Shown here piece after piece: positions 19,820-28,952 of a stretch of 64,000 bases of DNA. Position 1 is the stretch's first letter, and each line of letters begins with the position of its first letter. Position numbers and translations under genes: made by a program. Source of the stretch: Bin5 sp965204525. Its GTDB lineage: Bacteria > Chloroflexota > Anaerolineae > Caldilineales > Caldilineaceae. The DNA lies in assembly GCA_965204525.1 (NCBI GenBank), contig OZ241994.1, forward strand, positions 3,782,001-3,846,000. Direction: 5' to 3'. Below the pieces are notes generated by a model. That model made no database searches and was not told the origin of the DNA. It worked only from the letters and a program-made list of their open reading frames with translations.

Positions 19820-21589
19820 TCAGGGCACATCATGAGCGTGTCCCCAAAGACGGGCATAAGCGGTAAAACTGCGCAGCAACTCGTCGTGGCGCCCCTGAGC
19901 GACCAGGACTCCGTGGTCCAGGAGCGCCACCCTGTCCGCCCTCTGGGCCGTCGTCTCCCGGTGCGCAATGACGATCACGGTACGCCCTTCCATCAGCCGT
20001 CGCATCGCCCGCTGAACCAGGGCTTCTGTTCCCGGGTCGACGTTGGAAAGAGCCTCATCCAGAATGGCGACCTCGGGGTTAACCAGCGCGACGCGAGCCA
20101 GCGAGACCAGCTGGCGCTCCCCTGCCGAAAGCCGCGCCCCGCGCGCGTCCACCTGTGTAAGCAGACCCTCGGAGAACTGATCGAAACGCTCGTACAGCCC
20201 AAGGTCGGAGACCACCTTGGCAATATCCGTTTCAGAGGTCTCCGGCCGGAACAGACCGATGTTGTCGGCCACACTGCCTCGGAAAAGATGGCCTTCCTGC
20301 GGCAGCAGGACGATGCGGCGACGGACGCTGGCCAGTGTGGCGTCTCTGAGATCAAGCCCGCCGTACGCAATACTTCCTTCTTCGGGGTCGTACAGCCTGG
20401 CCAGCAGGCGGGCCAGTGTGGACTTGCCCGCGCCCGTATGCCCCACCAGCGCCAGTGTCTCGCCGGGCTGAACCGACAAGTTAATGTCCGTGAGGACTTG
20501 CGTCCCTTGTGTATAGGAAAAGGTAACGCTGCTGGCTTCCAGAGGGCCCGAGGCTGAAAGCGCCACCGCGCCGACGCGCTCTTGGATTTCCAGCGGCACA
20601 TCCAGCAGGGCGAAGATGCGCCCCAGCGACGCTCTTGCTGACTGGGCTTCACCGAATAGCCGGCCCAACGACTCCAAGGGCCCGAAAATCCTGGTAAGCG
20701 AAAGCACGAAGGCCGACACGACGCCGACGGTGACCATGCCCACCGTGTTCAGACCAGCTCCTACGCCGAGAATCGCTGCCGTAACGAAGACCCAGGTGAA
20801 CTCCAGCCAGGGAAAATAGCGGTTGTTCACGCTGACCACCTGCATGCGCGCCTCATACTCACCGTCCTGGCAACGGTCAATGAACTCCCCCCAGGTTTTC
20901 AGCCGTCGAAACAGGTGCAGAGACCGAGCGCCGGTGAGGCCCTGCTCAATCACGTCCAGGCTGGCTGCATACCGCTCCCGGTTGTTGCGTTGCGCCGGCT
21001 CCGCCCTGCGGATGTACCGCCGGGACAGCCACCGCAGCATGGGGACCGCAATCAGGCTGACGGCCAGCAGAGGGGGCGAGAGGCTGCCCATGACCACGAT
21101 GCCCAGTACAAGGAGCAGCAAGCCCGTCAGGAGACTGGACATACCGCTGCGGACGAACGAGGAAAGGGTCTGGACATCGTCGCTGGCGCGGGCGATCAGC
21201 GCCCCCGTATTGTGGGCGTCGTAGAAGCGGAGAGAGAGTTGAGAAAGGTGCTCGAATACGCGATTCCTTAAGCGAGCGAGATACCGTTCTCCAACCCAGG
21301 CAAACAGGATCAGGTGCCCGGCGGTCAGAACTGCTTCTGCGGCCACCGCCCCGAGCAGCAGGAATACGCTCAGGCTCAAGGCGTCCATGTCTTTCTGAAT
21401 GACGCCGCGATCAATGACCCAGGAGACCAGCACAGGTTGGGCGAGGGTCGCGCAGACGGTCCCAATCAGCAGCACCGACGCCGCGATCGCGGGCCAGCGC
21501 AAGGAAGCGCCGAATTCCAGGCCGCGTTGCAGCGGCCGGTCGGCGAAGGGGGCGATGGCAAAGGGCGAAGCATCTGTCGTGGTGCTCAT
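19820..21589 (-). CDS. ABC exporter-type half transporter, catalytically competent subunit
   Basis: A 589-residue fusion of a six-helix exporter-type membrane domain (about residues 25-310) and an ATPase. The ATPase has Walker A GHTGAGKST, Walker B I-L-D-E with D-loop S-N-V-D, and switch histidine I-A-H-R. The signature is LSAGE instead of LSGGQ. The adjacent upstream half transporters have a canonical LSGGQ but a defective Walker B and switch, so the pair would form one good and one degenerate ATP site, as in heterodimeric exporters of the TM287/288 and BmrCD type. ATG 21589 overlaps the upstream stop (ATGA), which fixes the start. It is the last gene of the transporter cluster, just upstream of the rRNA promoter. 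The substrate is unknown. The fold is also used by siderophore importers. Confidence 0.88.
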   Translation of the reverse strand: MSTTTDASPFAIAPFADRPLQRGLEFGASLRWPAIAASVLLIGTVCATLAQPVLVSWVIDRGVIQKDMDALSLSVFLLLGAVAAEAVLTAGHLILFAWVGERYLARLRNRVFEHLSQLSLRFYDAHNTGALIARASDDVQTLSSFVRSGMSSLLTGLLLLVLGIVVMGSLSPPLLAVSLIAVPMLRWLSRRYIRRAEPAQRNNRERYAASLDVIEQGLTGARSLHLFRRLKTWGEFIDRCQDGEYEARMQVVSVNNRYFPWLEFTWVFVTAAILGVGAGLNTVGMVTVGVVSAFVLSLTRIFGPLESLGRLFGEAQSARASLGRIFALLDVPLEIQERVGAVALSASGPLEASSVTFSYTQGTQVLTDINLSVQPGETLALVGHTGAGKSTLARLLARLYDPEEGSIAYGGLDLRDATLASVRRRIVLLPQEGHLFRGSVADNIGLFRPETSETDIAKVVSDLGLYERFDQFSEGLLTQVDARGARLSAGERQLVSLARVALVNPEVAILDEALSNVDPGTEALVQRAMRRLMEGRTVIVIAHRETTAQRADRVALLDHGVLVAQGRHDELLRSFTAYARLWGHAHDVP

Positions 21590-23338
21590 AGTTCGTCTCC
21601 ACTGCTCAAAACCTGCCGGTAGAGGGGCATCGAATTCCACAACTGTTCATCAGTTCCCTCCGCGGCGATCTTTCCGGCGTCGAGCAAAACGACCCTGTCG
21701 GCGCGGGCGGCGACGCGGCGGCGCTGGGTCGCGACCAGCATCGTCCTCTGCTGCTCGCCGCTGGTCAGTCCTTCCCAGATCGCGGCATCGGTAGTGGGGT
21801 CCAATGAAGAGGAGACGTCGTCAAGCAACAGGATGCGCGGCTCGACCAGGACCGCGCGCGCCAGGGTGATGCGTTGCCGCTGGCCGCCGGAGAGTGTCAG
21901 GCCCCGTTCACCGATTCTGGACTCATATCCGTCCGGCATCTCTATGATGAACTGATGGGCCTGGGCCAGCTGCGCAGCACGCTCGATCTCGATCTGTGAT
22001 GCCTTCGGCATGCCCAGGGAGATGTTGGCGGCCAGGGTGTCTCGGAAGAGCACGGCGTCGTCGGAGGCCAGGCATACGGCCGTCCGCAGTTCCTCCAGGC
22101 AGAGGTCGCGCACGTTGATGCCGTTGAGGAAAATTTCGCCTTCCTCGGGGTCGTAGAGGCGCGGCGGCAAGTTCAGCAGAGTGCTCTTGCCGGAGCCGGA
22201 CTTGCCCACCAGGACGACCACCTCCCCTGCGCGCACCTCCAGGGAGATGTTGTCCAGGATCCGCCGTTTACCGAATTTCACGGTAACGTTGGAGAACTGC
22301 AGCGCGCCGCCTGAAGGAGGCAGGGCCGCCGCAAGAGTCGGGTCGGAGATGGCGGTCTCGACACTGAGCACGGCGTTGATCCGTCCTGCCGAGGCCCTGG
22401 CCTGCATGATTAAAGTTGAACCGCTCCAGCAGCCCCAGGATGCGGTTCGTGAGTCGGACCATCCAGGCGCTGAAGGCGAGCAGCATACCCACCGTCACCT
22501 CGCCGGAGATCGCCCACCGGCCGCCCCACCACAGGAGTGCCACCATGGCCAGGGCCGGGAGGAATCCCCCGAATACTGTATACATCGTTTCCAGGCGAAC
22601 CAGGGACATGGCACGGGCGGCGATCGCTTTGCTGGCGGGTTCGTAACGGCTTCGCTGGTGCGGCTCTACGCCAAAGCCTCTGATCACTCGTACCCCGAAG
22701 ATGTTCTCATGCAAGATGCCGGTAAGCTTGGCCGCCGCCTCCCTCAGCGCCACCGTTCGGCTTTCAAATGCCTGCTTGACCACGGCCGAAAGCAGCACCA
22801 CAACCGGGATGAAAGCCGTACCAATGAGACCCAAACTCGGGTTCATCTGGAGCATAAGGAAAACAGTCAGAATCATACCTAATGAATAGGCGACCGTTGT
22901 CGCGATGATTCCTATGAAGGTATTGATGGCGTTGATATCGGCGGACATCCGGGTCAGCAGATCACCCCGGTCGGCCCGGTCGTGGAAGCCGGTGTCCAAC
23001 CCCATGACATGACGGAACAGCCGGCCGCGCAGTCCCAAAGAGCCGAATGTTCTGGCCCGGGTGGCCGCGCTGTTGCGCATTCCACTCAGAATCGCGGTCA
23101 GCACCCCAATGACCACAAGCGCCGTAAGCCAAATGGCCAGCCGCTGCCAGTCTCTCGGCACCAGCCCCTCGTCAATGGCGCGCTGGGCCAGGAAGGGGAC
23201 GATCACCACAGTGGCTTCCCACGCTAGGCCCACGGTCACGGCGCGGAACACGGCGCTGCGTCCCTTTCGCCATGCGTAACCGATAGCGCCTTCGGGCCTG
23301 CTTTTCGACTGACGGGCTTCGGCAGCTGTTAGGGTCAT
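21586..23338 (-). pseudogene. ABC exporter-type half transporter, degenerate ATPase subunit, split by a frameshift
   Basis: Two overlapping frames together equal the neighbouring intact gene at 23530-25281. The first (23338 downward) encodes the membrane domain to R-F-N, and the second (ATG at 22407) resumes at M-Q-A-R-A-S-A-G-R and encodes the ATPase to 21586. Where the intact copy has 12 bases, AATTCGTTCATG, this copy has 13, AACTTTAATCATG: one extra base. The ATPase half has Walker A GKSGSGKST and LSGGQ but Walker B L-L-D-D (Asp for Glu) and A-T-Q-R where the switch histidine should be. It could be a real mutation, an assembly error, or two separately translated halves. The downstream start overlaps its stop (ATGA), which implies translation reaches the end. 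Confidence 0.75.
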
Positions 23339-23529
23339 TTCGTAGATTCACCCGATTAACTATCGCTGATGGCAAACTCGTACCGCGATCTTCAAGGCCG
23401 GATGCAAATTTACCGCAGGTCCATCTAACTAACCGAGTGAACAAAGGCTTTCGCCGCCCTCGCGGCTGCGCCACTGCTGTTGGAGAGACCGGTCTTATAT
23501 TAGGCAGTGTAGTGAATTCGTCGCGGCGC

Positions 23530-25281
23530 TCATGGATCGTCTCCACTGCTTAAGACCTGCCGGTAGAGGGGCGTTGTCCTCCACAACTCTTCGTCGGTCC
23601 CCTCCGCCGCAATCCTTCCTGCATCGAGCAGAACAACCCTGTCGCCGCGGGCAGCGACGCGGCGCCGCTGGGTTGCCACCAGTAGCGTCCTCTCCTGCTC
23701 GCCGCTGGTCAGCCCCTGCCAGATCGCGGCATCCGTCGCGGGATCCAATGAGGAGGAAGCATCATCCAGCAACAGCAAGCGCGGTCCGACCAGGATGGCG
23801 CGCGCCAGGGCGATGCGCTGCCGCTGGCCGCCGGAGAGAGTCAGGCCCCTTTCCCCGATTCTTGAGTCATACCCGTCCGGCATCTCCATGATGAACTGAT
23901 GGGCTTGCGCCAGCTTAGCGGCCTGCTCGATCTCGGTCCGTGAAGCCTCCGGCCTGCCCAGGGAGATGTTGGCGGCAACTGTGTCTCGGAATAACACCGC
24001 GTCGTCGGAGGCCAGGCAGACCGCCGTGCGCAGTTCCTCCAGGCAGAGGTCGCGCACGTCGACGCCGTCGAGAAAGACGCCGCCGTCCTCGGGGTCATAC
24101 AGGCGCGGCGGCAGGCTCAACAGTATGCTCTTGCCGGAGCCGGACTTGCCCACCAGGACGACCACTTCCCCTGCGCGCACCTCCAGGGAGACGTCGTCCA
24201 GGACCCGCCGTTCACCGAACTTCATGCTGACGTTTCTGAACCGAAGCCCCTCTCCTGAAGGAGGCAGGGGTGACGGGAGCAGGGGGTCGGAGATGGCGGG
24301 CTCGACGCTGAGCAGGGCGTCGACCCGTCCTGCCGAAGCCCTGGCCTGCATGAACGAATTGAACCGTCCTAGCAGCCCCAATGTGCGACTGGTGAGTCGG
24401 ACCATCCATGCGCTGAACGCGATCAGCATGCCCACCGTCACCTCGCCCGAGATCGCCCACCGGCCGCCCCACCACAGGAGCACCACCATAGCCAGAGCCG
24501 GGAGGGACCCTCCAATGAGTGTATAAGATGTATTCAGGCGAACCAGGGCCATGGCCCTGGAAGCGATCACTCTGCTGGCTGGCTCATAGCGGTCTCGCTG
24601 ATGCGACTCTACGCCAAAGCCCTTGATAACGCGTACACCGAAGATGTTCTCATGCAGGATGCCGGTGAGCTTGGCCGCCGCCTCCCGCAGCGCCACCGTT
24701 CGGGTCTCATAGGCTCGTCTGACCACGGCCGAGAGCAGCAGCAAGACCGGAATGTAAGCCGTGCCAATCAGCCCCATCCTCAGGTCCATCTGAAGCATAA
24801 AGAGGACAGTAAAGATCACAGCCGCCGCATGGGCAATCCACGTAACGATCAGATCGATGAAGAGGCTGATTGTCCTTACATCGGTGGATATCCGGGTCAG
24901 CAGGTCACCCCGGTCGGACCGGTCGTGGAAACCGGTGTCCAGCCCCAGAATATGACGGAACAGGCGGCCGCGCAGTCCCAGGTCGCTGTATGCCCCGGCC
25001 TGGGTGGCGGCGCGATGGCGCATACCACTGAAAACTGCGGTCAGCACGCCACTGGCCAGCAGCGCAGTAAGCCAGATCGACAGCTGCCGCCAGTCTCGGG
25101 GCACCAGCCCCTGGTCGATAGCGCGCTGGGCCAGGAAGGGGACAACCACGACCGTCGCCTCCCACGCCATGCCCACGCCGGCCCCGCGCAGCACAGCGCC
25201 GCGCCCCTTTCGCCAAGCGTACCCCAGGGCGTCTTCGAGCTGTGAGCTGGACTGACGAACTTCGTCGACTGTTAATGTCAT
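23530..25281 (-). CDS. ABC exporter-type half transporter, degenerate ATPase subunit (intact copy)
   Basis: A 583-residue half transporter: six-helix membrane domain (about residues 20-310, with R-E-A-A-A-K-L-T-G in an intracellular loop) and ATPase. Walker A is GKSGSGKSI, the signature is LSGGQ-R-Q-R, Walker B ends L-L-D-D (Glu replaced by Asp) and the switch region is V-A-T-Q (His replaced by Gln). It should thus bind ATP but hydrolyse it poorly, and it needs a competent partner, plausibly the product of 19820-21589. ATG 25281 is chosen because it aligns with the sister gene's M-T-L-T start and follows AAGGGA. The upstream extension is not conserved. It is closely similar along its whole length to the frameshifted copy next to it, so the pair arose by tandem duplication. 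Confidence 0.88.
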   Translation of the reverse strand: MTLTVDEVRQSSSQLEDALGYAWRKGRGAVLRGAGVGMAWEATVVVVPFLAQRAIDQGLVPRDWRQLSIWLTALLASGVLTAVFSGMRHRAATQAGAYSDLGLRGRLFRHILGLDTGFHDRSDRGDLLTRISTDVRTISLFIDLIVTWIAHAAAVIFTVLFMLQMDLRMGLIGTAYIPVLLLLSAVVRRAYETRTVALREAAAKLTGILHENIFGVRVIKGFGVESHQRDRYEPASRVIASRAMALVRLNTSYTLIGGSLPALAMVVLLWWGGRWAISGEVTVGMLIAFSAWMVRLTSRTLGLLGRFNSFMQARASAGRVDALLSVEPAISDPLLPSPLPPSGEGLRFRNVSMKFGERRVLDDVSLEVRAGEVVVLVGKSGSGKSILLSLPPRLYDPEDGGVFLDGVDVRDLCLEELRTAVCLASDDAVLFRDTVAANISLGRPEASRTEIEQAAKLAQAHQFIMEMPDGYDSRIGERGLTLSGGQRQRIALARAILVGPRLLLLDDASSSLDPATDAAIWQGLTSGEQERTLLVATQRRRVAARGDRVVLLDAGRIAAEGTDEELWRTTPLYRQVLSSGDDP

Positions 25282-25471
25282 TTCGTCTGTCCCTTTTGGA
25301 GATAGGCAGACAGGAGGCAAAGGAAGGACACGTGACCGTCTTTCGCGTCGCTGTCTACCCGCGATCCTCAATCTGGACCGCCGCCGGCCAGGAAAGATGC
25401 TCACCATCAGCACGCTCGAAAGGGCCTCGACCGTCCTGCCTCTTCCGACAATCTGGCCGGACGATGTCGAT

Positions 25472-27118
25472 CTAAGGCATCGAAGACGTTTCAAAACCCC
25501 CTGGCATGTCCGGGTTCCGTTGCAGCCGCTCTTCCCCGATTTCCGCTAACGTTTGGTCGGCCTCCAGGATTGCGCGCGTGAACTCGTGCTGCGGGGTTCC
25601 AAGAACCTCTGAAACCGCGCCCTGCTCAACCACACGCCCATCGTGCAGTACAGTCACCCGATCTGCGATGCGGCGCACCACCCGCAGATCATGCGCAATC
25701 AGCAAGACCGCCAGATGGCTTTCACGCTTCAACTCATCGATCAGATCAAGAATCGAAGCCTCCACGGAAACGTCCAGGGCCGAGGTCACTTCATCACAGA
25801 TAAGCACGCGCGGCTTGGCCGCCAGTGCACGGGCGATAGCGATACGCTGACGTTCACCCCCGGAGAGTTGACGCGGGAAGCGGGAAAGCAGAGCCGGGGA
25901 AAGCCGCACGCGTTCCATCAGCCTACGGGCTTCAGTCTCTGCGTCACTGCGGCTCAGTCCGCGCATGGACCTCAACGCATGCAGGAGAGTGTCGCCGACA
26001 CGACGCCGCGGATTGAGCGAACCCTGTGGATCCTGTGGAACAAACTGAACCGAGCGGCGCTCCGCAACGGTCCGATCCTGCACTCGCGGCGCGAGGCGAG
26101 CGCCGGCGACAGTTACCGTCCCCGTGTCGGGCTCGAGCAGGCCGAGCAGGCAGTTGACCACCGTACTCTTTCCTGCCCCCGACATGCCGATCAGCGCGAG
26201 ACACTCTCCTGCCTCGAGAGTGAGACTCAGTCCGTCAACCACAGAGTTATGTTCTTTGCCCCGCCGGTAGCTGGCGACCAGCCCTTGCGCACTTAGAAGG
26301 GGAGACCTGCGTTGGGGTCCCGACCCGTTTTTCAAGACGCTGGGGAGCTTTCCATCGCAAGCGGCGACAAGCTCGCGCGTATATGGGTGCAGCGGCTGCG
26401 CCAGAGTTGCGGTTACGTTCCCTTCCTCCACCACCGCGCCTTCGTGAAGCACCAGCAGCTTGTCTACAGATCTGGCTACCATGTTGAGGTCGTGCGACAC
26501 CATAACCAGGGTGATGCCTCGCAGGCGCACTTGACGTTCGATCTCTTGAATGATCAGACGCCGGGTCATCAGGTCCAGCGAGGCCGAGGGCTCGTCAAGG
26601 ACGAGCACGGCGGGGTTAGGGGCAAGGGCGCGGGCAATGGCGACCCGCTGGAGCTGGCCGCCAGACAGTTCGTGGGGGTAGCGGCTTGCGAAGTCCCTGT
26701 TCCCCGGCAGGCCTACCGCCCCAAGGCGCGCATTGACGAGTTTAGCGCTGCGCCCGCCGCGCATCAGTTCCTCGACCAGGCTGCCAACACGCATGTTGGG
26801 CGTGAGCGCGGCGGCCGGGTCCTGACCGAGGTACGAGATTACCGTACGCCGGTAATTCCTCAGATCGGGCGGCGAAGCGGTGAGGATCTCCTGATCTGCG
26901 ACATGGATGGAGCCGGCGATATAGCGCAGTCCTGGTCGGAAATGCCCCAACAGACTCAGCGCCAGCGTCGTCTTACCGGCGCCTGATTCGCCAACGATGC
27001 CCAGGCTGGCGCCGGAGGACAACGTGAACGAAACGTCGCGCAGGACCGCATGGCCGGCATGGTCCTCCACAGTAAGTCTGTCGACATTGATCCCGGCTAT
27101 GCCGGAGGAAGTGGTCAT
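25472..27118 (-). CDS. fused double ATP-binding protein of an Opp/Nik-type importer
   Basis: A 548-residue protein with two complete ABC ATPases in tandem, equivalent to OppD plus OppF or CntD plus CntF in one chain. The first has GESGAGKTT, signature LSGGQ, L-V-L-D-E-P and V-S-H-D. The second has GMSGAGKST, LSGGE-R-Q-R, L-I-C-D-E-V and I-A-H-D. Both sets of catalytic residues look intact. The C-terminal Cys-rich extension of peptide-type ATPases is absent. The start overlaps the stop of the permease gene (27115), so they are coupled. Fused ATPases occur in glutathione, microcin C and some metal-opine importers. The context with a FhuF-like protein favours a metallophore or metal complex, which is inference. 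Confidence 0.9.
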   Translation of the reverse strand: MTTSSGIAGINVDRLTVEDHAGHAVLRDVSFTLSSGASLGIVGESGAGKTTLALSLLGHFRPGLRYIAGSIHVADQEILTASPPDLRNYRRTVISYLGQDPAAALTPNMRVGSLVEELMRGGRSAKLVNARLGAVGLPGNRDFASRYPHELSGGQLQRVAIARALAPNPAVLVLDEPSASLDLMTRRLIIQEIERQVRLRGITLVMVSHDLNMVARSVDKLLVLHEGAVVEEGNVTATLAQPLHPYTRELVAACDGKLPSVLKNGSGPQRRSPLLSAQGLVASYRRGKEHNSVVDGLSLTLEAGECLALIGMSGAGKSTVVNCLLGLLEPDTGTVTVAGARLAPRVQDRTVAERRSVQFVPQDPQGSLNPRRRVGDTLLHALRSMRGLSRSDAETEARRLMERVRLSPALLSRFPRQLSGGERQRIAIARALAAKPRVLICDEVTSALDVSVEASILDLIDELKRESHLAVLLIAHDLRVVRRIADRVTVLHDGRVVEQGAVSEVLGTPQHEFTRAILEADQTLAEIGEERLQRNPDMPGGFETSSMP

Positions 27119-27978
27119 CGGACGAACCGGTCCGCAACAGACTGCAAAACGAGGTTTGCGGAGATCGAGAGCAGGGCAATCATGGTTGTAGGCAACGCGA
27201 GCGCCCAGAGATTAAGGCCCGCCCCTTCAGCGTTTTCTCGAATCATCACCGCCCAGTTTGTATTGGGCGTTTCAGGTCCGAAACCAAGCAGGCTGAGCGC
27301 CGCTACCAGATAGAGAGCGCCTACAAATCTCATGCCGGAGTCGGCAACCACTGGGCCCACAATGTTTGGCAATATCTCCCGCCGCAGTATCGTGAAGGTG
27401 CTGTCGCCTTGGGTCACACTTACCTGCACGTACGGCGCTTGGCTCACCTCAAGCGTGGACGCGCGCGCGAGCCGGGCAAGGAATGGCGCACCCGTGAGTA
27501 CCATCGTCAAAACAATGACCGGCGCGCCGCCGCCCCAGCCTGTGGCCAGCACCAGCATGACCAGCACCGGCGGCAGCACGAGCAGGAGGTCAAGCACGGC
27601 CAATGTCACCGCTTCAATGCGGCCGCGTAAGTATCCAATCGTTACGCCTGCCGCTGCCCCGACAACCACAGTGGCTACTGTTGCGGCCAGAGGCACCAGT
27701 AGCATGCCGCGCCCACCGTACAGAATCTGCGACCAGAGATCGCGGCCGAGCCGGTCGGTGCCAAACAGGTAATCGTCACCGGGCGGCAGAAATGGCGCGG
27801 CCACTGTCGCGCCAAGCGCCTGTGGCGCAAGCCAGGGACCAAACATGGCCAGCGCCACGACGCCGATTCCGGGAACGGCGATCAGCGGGATCAGGACCCG
27901 GCCTGTGCCGGTCCTGAGATAACGGTGTATGCGTCCGTCGTTCCGAAAGTAGCTCGTTGCTGTCACTGTCTTTTTCAA
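27115..27978 (-). CDS. Opp/Nik-type ABC importer permease (OppC/DppC-like)
   Basis: A 287-residue permease of normal length. After a basic N-terminus and a first helix (about residues 28-50) comes the OppC hallmark F-G-T-D-R-L-G-R-D, then about five helices and a cytoplasmic coupling loop ending R-R-E-I-L-P. It starts 16 bases after the partner permease gene ends and overlaps the fused ATPase gene by four bases. It lacks the large insert seen in the OppC-like protein at 11498, so the two importers in this window are not recent copies. Confidence 0.9.
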   Translation of the reverse strand: MKKTVTATSYFRNDGRIHRYLRTGTGRVLIPLIAVPGIGVVALAMFGPWLAPQALGATVAAPFLPPGDDYLFGTDRLGRDLWSQILYGGRGMLLVPLAATVATVVVGAAAGVTIGYLRGRIEAVTLAVLDLLLVLPPVLVMLVLATGWGGGAPVIVLTMVLTGAPFLARLARASTLEVSQAPYVQVSVTQGDSTFTILRREILPNIVGPVVADSGMRFVGALYLVAALSLLGFGPETPNTNWAVMIRENAEGAGLNLWALALPTTMIALLSISANLVLQSVADRFVR

Positions 27979-27994
27979 CGCATCCCCGGAATGG

Positions 27995-28942
27995 TCAGCG
28001 CAGTCGAGGGTTCGTAAGAACCCCGATGATGTCGGCGGCCGTAAACGCGACGATCACCGTCGACGCCATCACCAGCCCGGTCGCCAGTACAATCGCCACA
28101 TCCTTGACTGTCACGGCGCTTACGAGTAACGACCCGATACCCGGGTAGGCGAAGACCTGTTCCACGACAACCGCCCCACCCACGAGGAACGCCGTAACTG
28201 CCGCCAACACCTGTGCGATCGGACCCACGACGCCCGGCAGCAGGTGACGGGTCAGCACTCTGGACGACCGCAATCCGGCAAGGCGGGCCGCTTCTACATT
28301 CGGGGCGGTGCGCATATCGACAATGGCCGCGCGAACGTAACGGCTGGCCCACGCGCCGGCGGGTGCTGCCAGCGAGACCGCCGGCAACACCAATATCAGG
28401 GGACGATCAAAGGGCGTCGTCCCCGCAGTCAGGAATGAGACCGGGGGGAGCCACTCAAGAACGAAGGCGAAAACGGAAATCAGCACACCCGCGAGCACGA
28501 AGTCTGGCAGGCTTACGCCGATCAGTGAGGCAACCGAAAGCGCAGAATCGGCAGGCCCGCCTGCATTCAATCCACCTGCGACGCCTACGACAAGCGCGAT
28601 GGCAACGGCAAGGATCGACGCTGCCGCTGCAAGAGTGAGAGAGTTAGCCCCCCGTTCCTTCAGGAGCGGCCATACAGGCGCGCCGCTCGTACTGGTCCCG
28701 GCATCCCCCCGCAGGATGCCGGCAAGCCAGGCTAGATACTGCTCCGCAATCGGGCGATTGAGACCCAGCCGCTCACGCATCTCCGCCAAGGCCCCGGGTG
28801 TCGCCCGGTTGCCAAGAATTCGGCTGGCGGGGTCGCCGGGCAACACGTATATGGCCAGGAACAGCAGGAGCGAAACGGCCCAAAGGACAACGATGCCCGC
28901 CGCCGTGCGGCGAATAAGCGTTCGAACGAGGGACCCAGTCAC
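27995..28942 (-). CDS. Opp/Nik-type ABC importer permease (OppB/DppB-like)
   Basis: A 315-residue permease with a first helix at about residues 10-32 followed by the conserved Y-V-L-P-G-D-P, about six helices in all, and a coupling loop with A-A-R-L-A-G-L-R and R-H-L-L-P. These features place it in the OppB/DppB/NikB group. It begins 10 bases after the binding-protein gene and ends 16 bases before the second permease gene, so it belongs to one transcript with both. Confidence 0.9.
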   Translation of the reverse strand: MTGSLVRTLIRRTAAGIVVLWAVSLLLFLAIYVLPGDPASRILGNRATPGALAEMRERLGLNRPIAEQYLAWLAGILRGDAGTSTSGAPVWPLLKERGANSLTLAAAASILAVAIALVVGVAGGLNAGGPADSALSVASLIGVSLPDFVLAGVLISVFAFVLEWLPPVSFLTAGTTPFDRPLILVLPAVSLAAPAGAWASRYVRAAIVDMRTAPNVEAARLAGLRSSRVLTRHLLPGVVGPIAQVLAAVTAFLVGGAVVVEQVFAYPGIGSLLVSAVTVKDVAIVLATGLVMASTVIVAFTAADIIGVLTNPRLR

Positions 28943-28952
28943 TTGCTTCTCT

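Noticed and set aside
22407..22430. Programmed ribosomal frameshift joining the two halves of the split ABC gene
   Set aside because: No recognised slippery heptamer or downstream stem is visible, and the sister copy is in frame. A plain one-base insertion is simpler.
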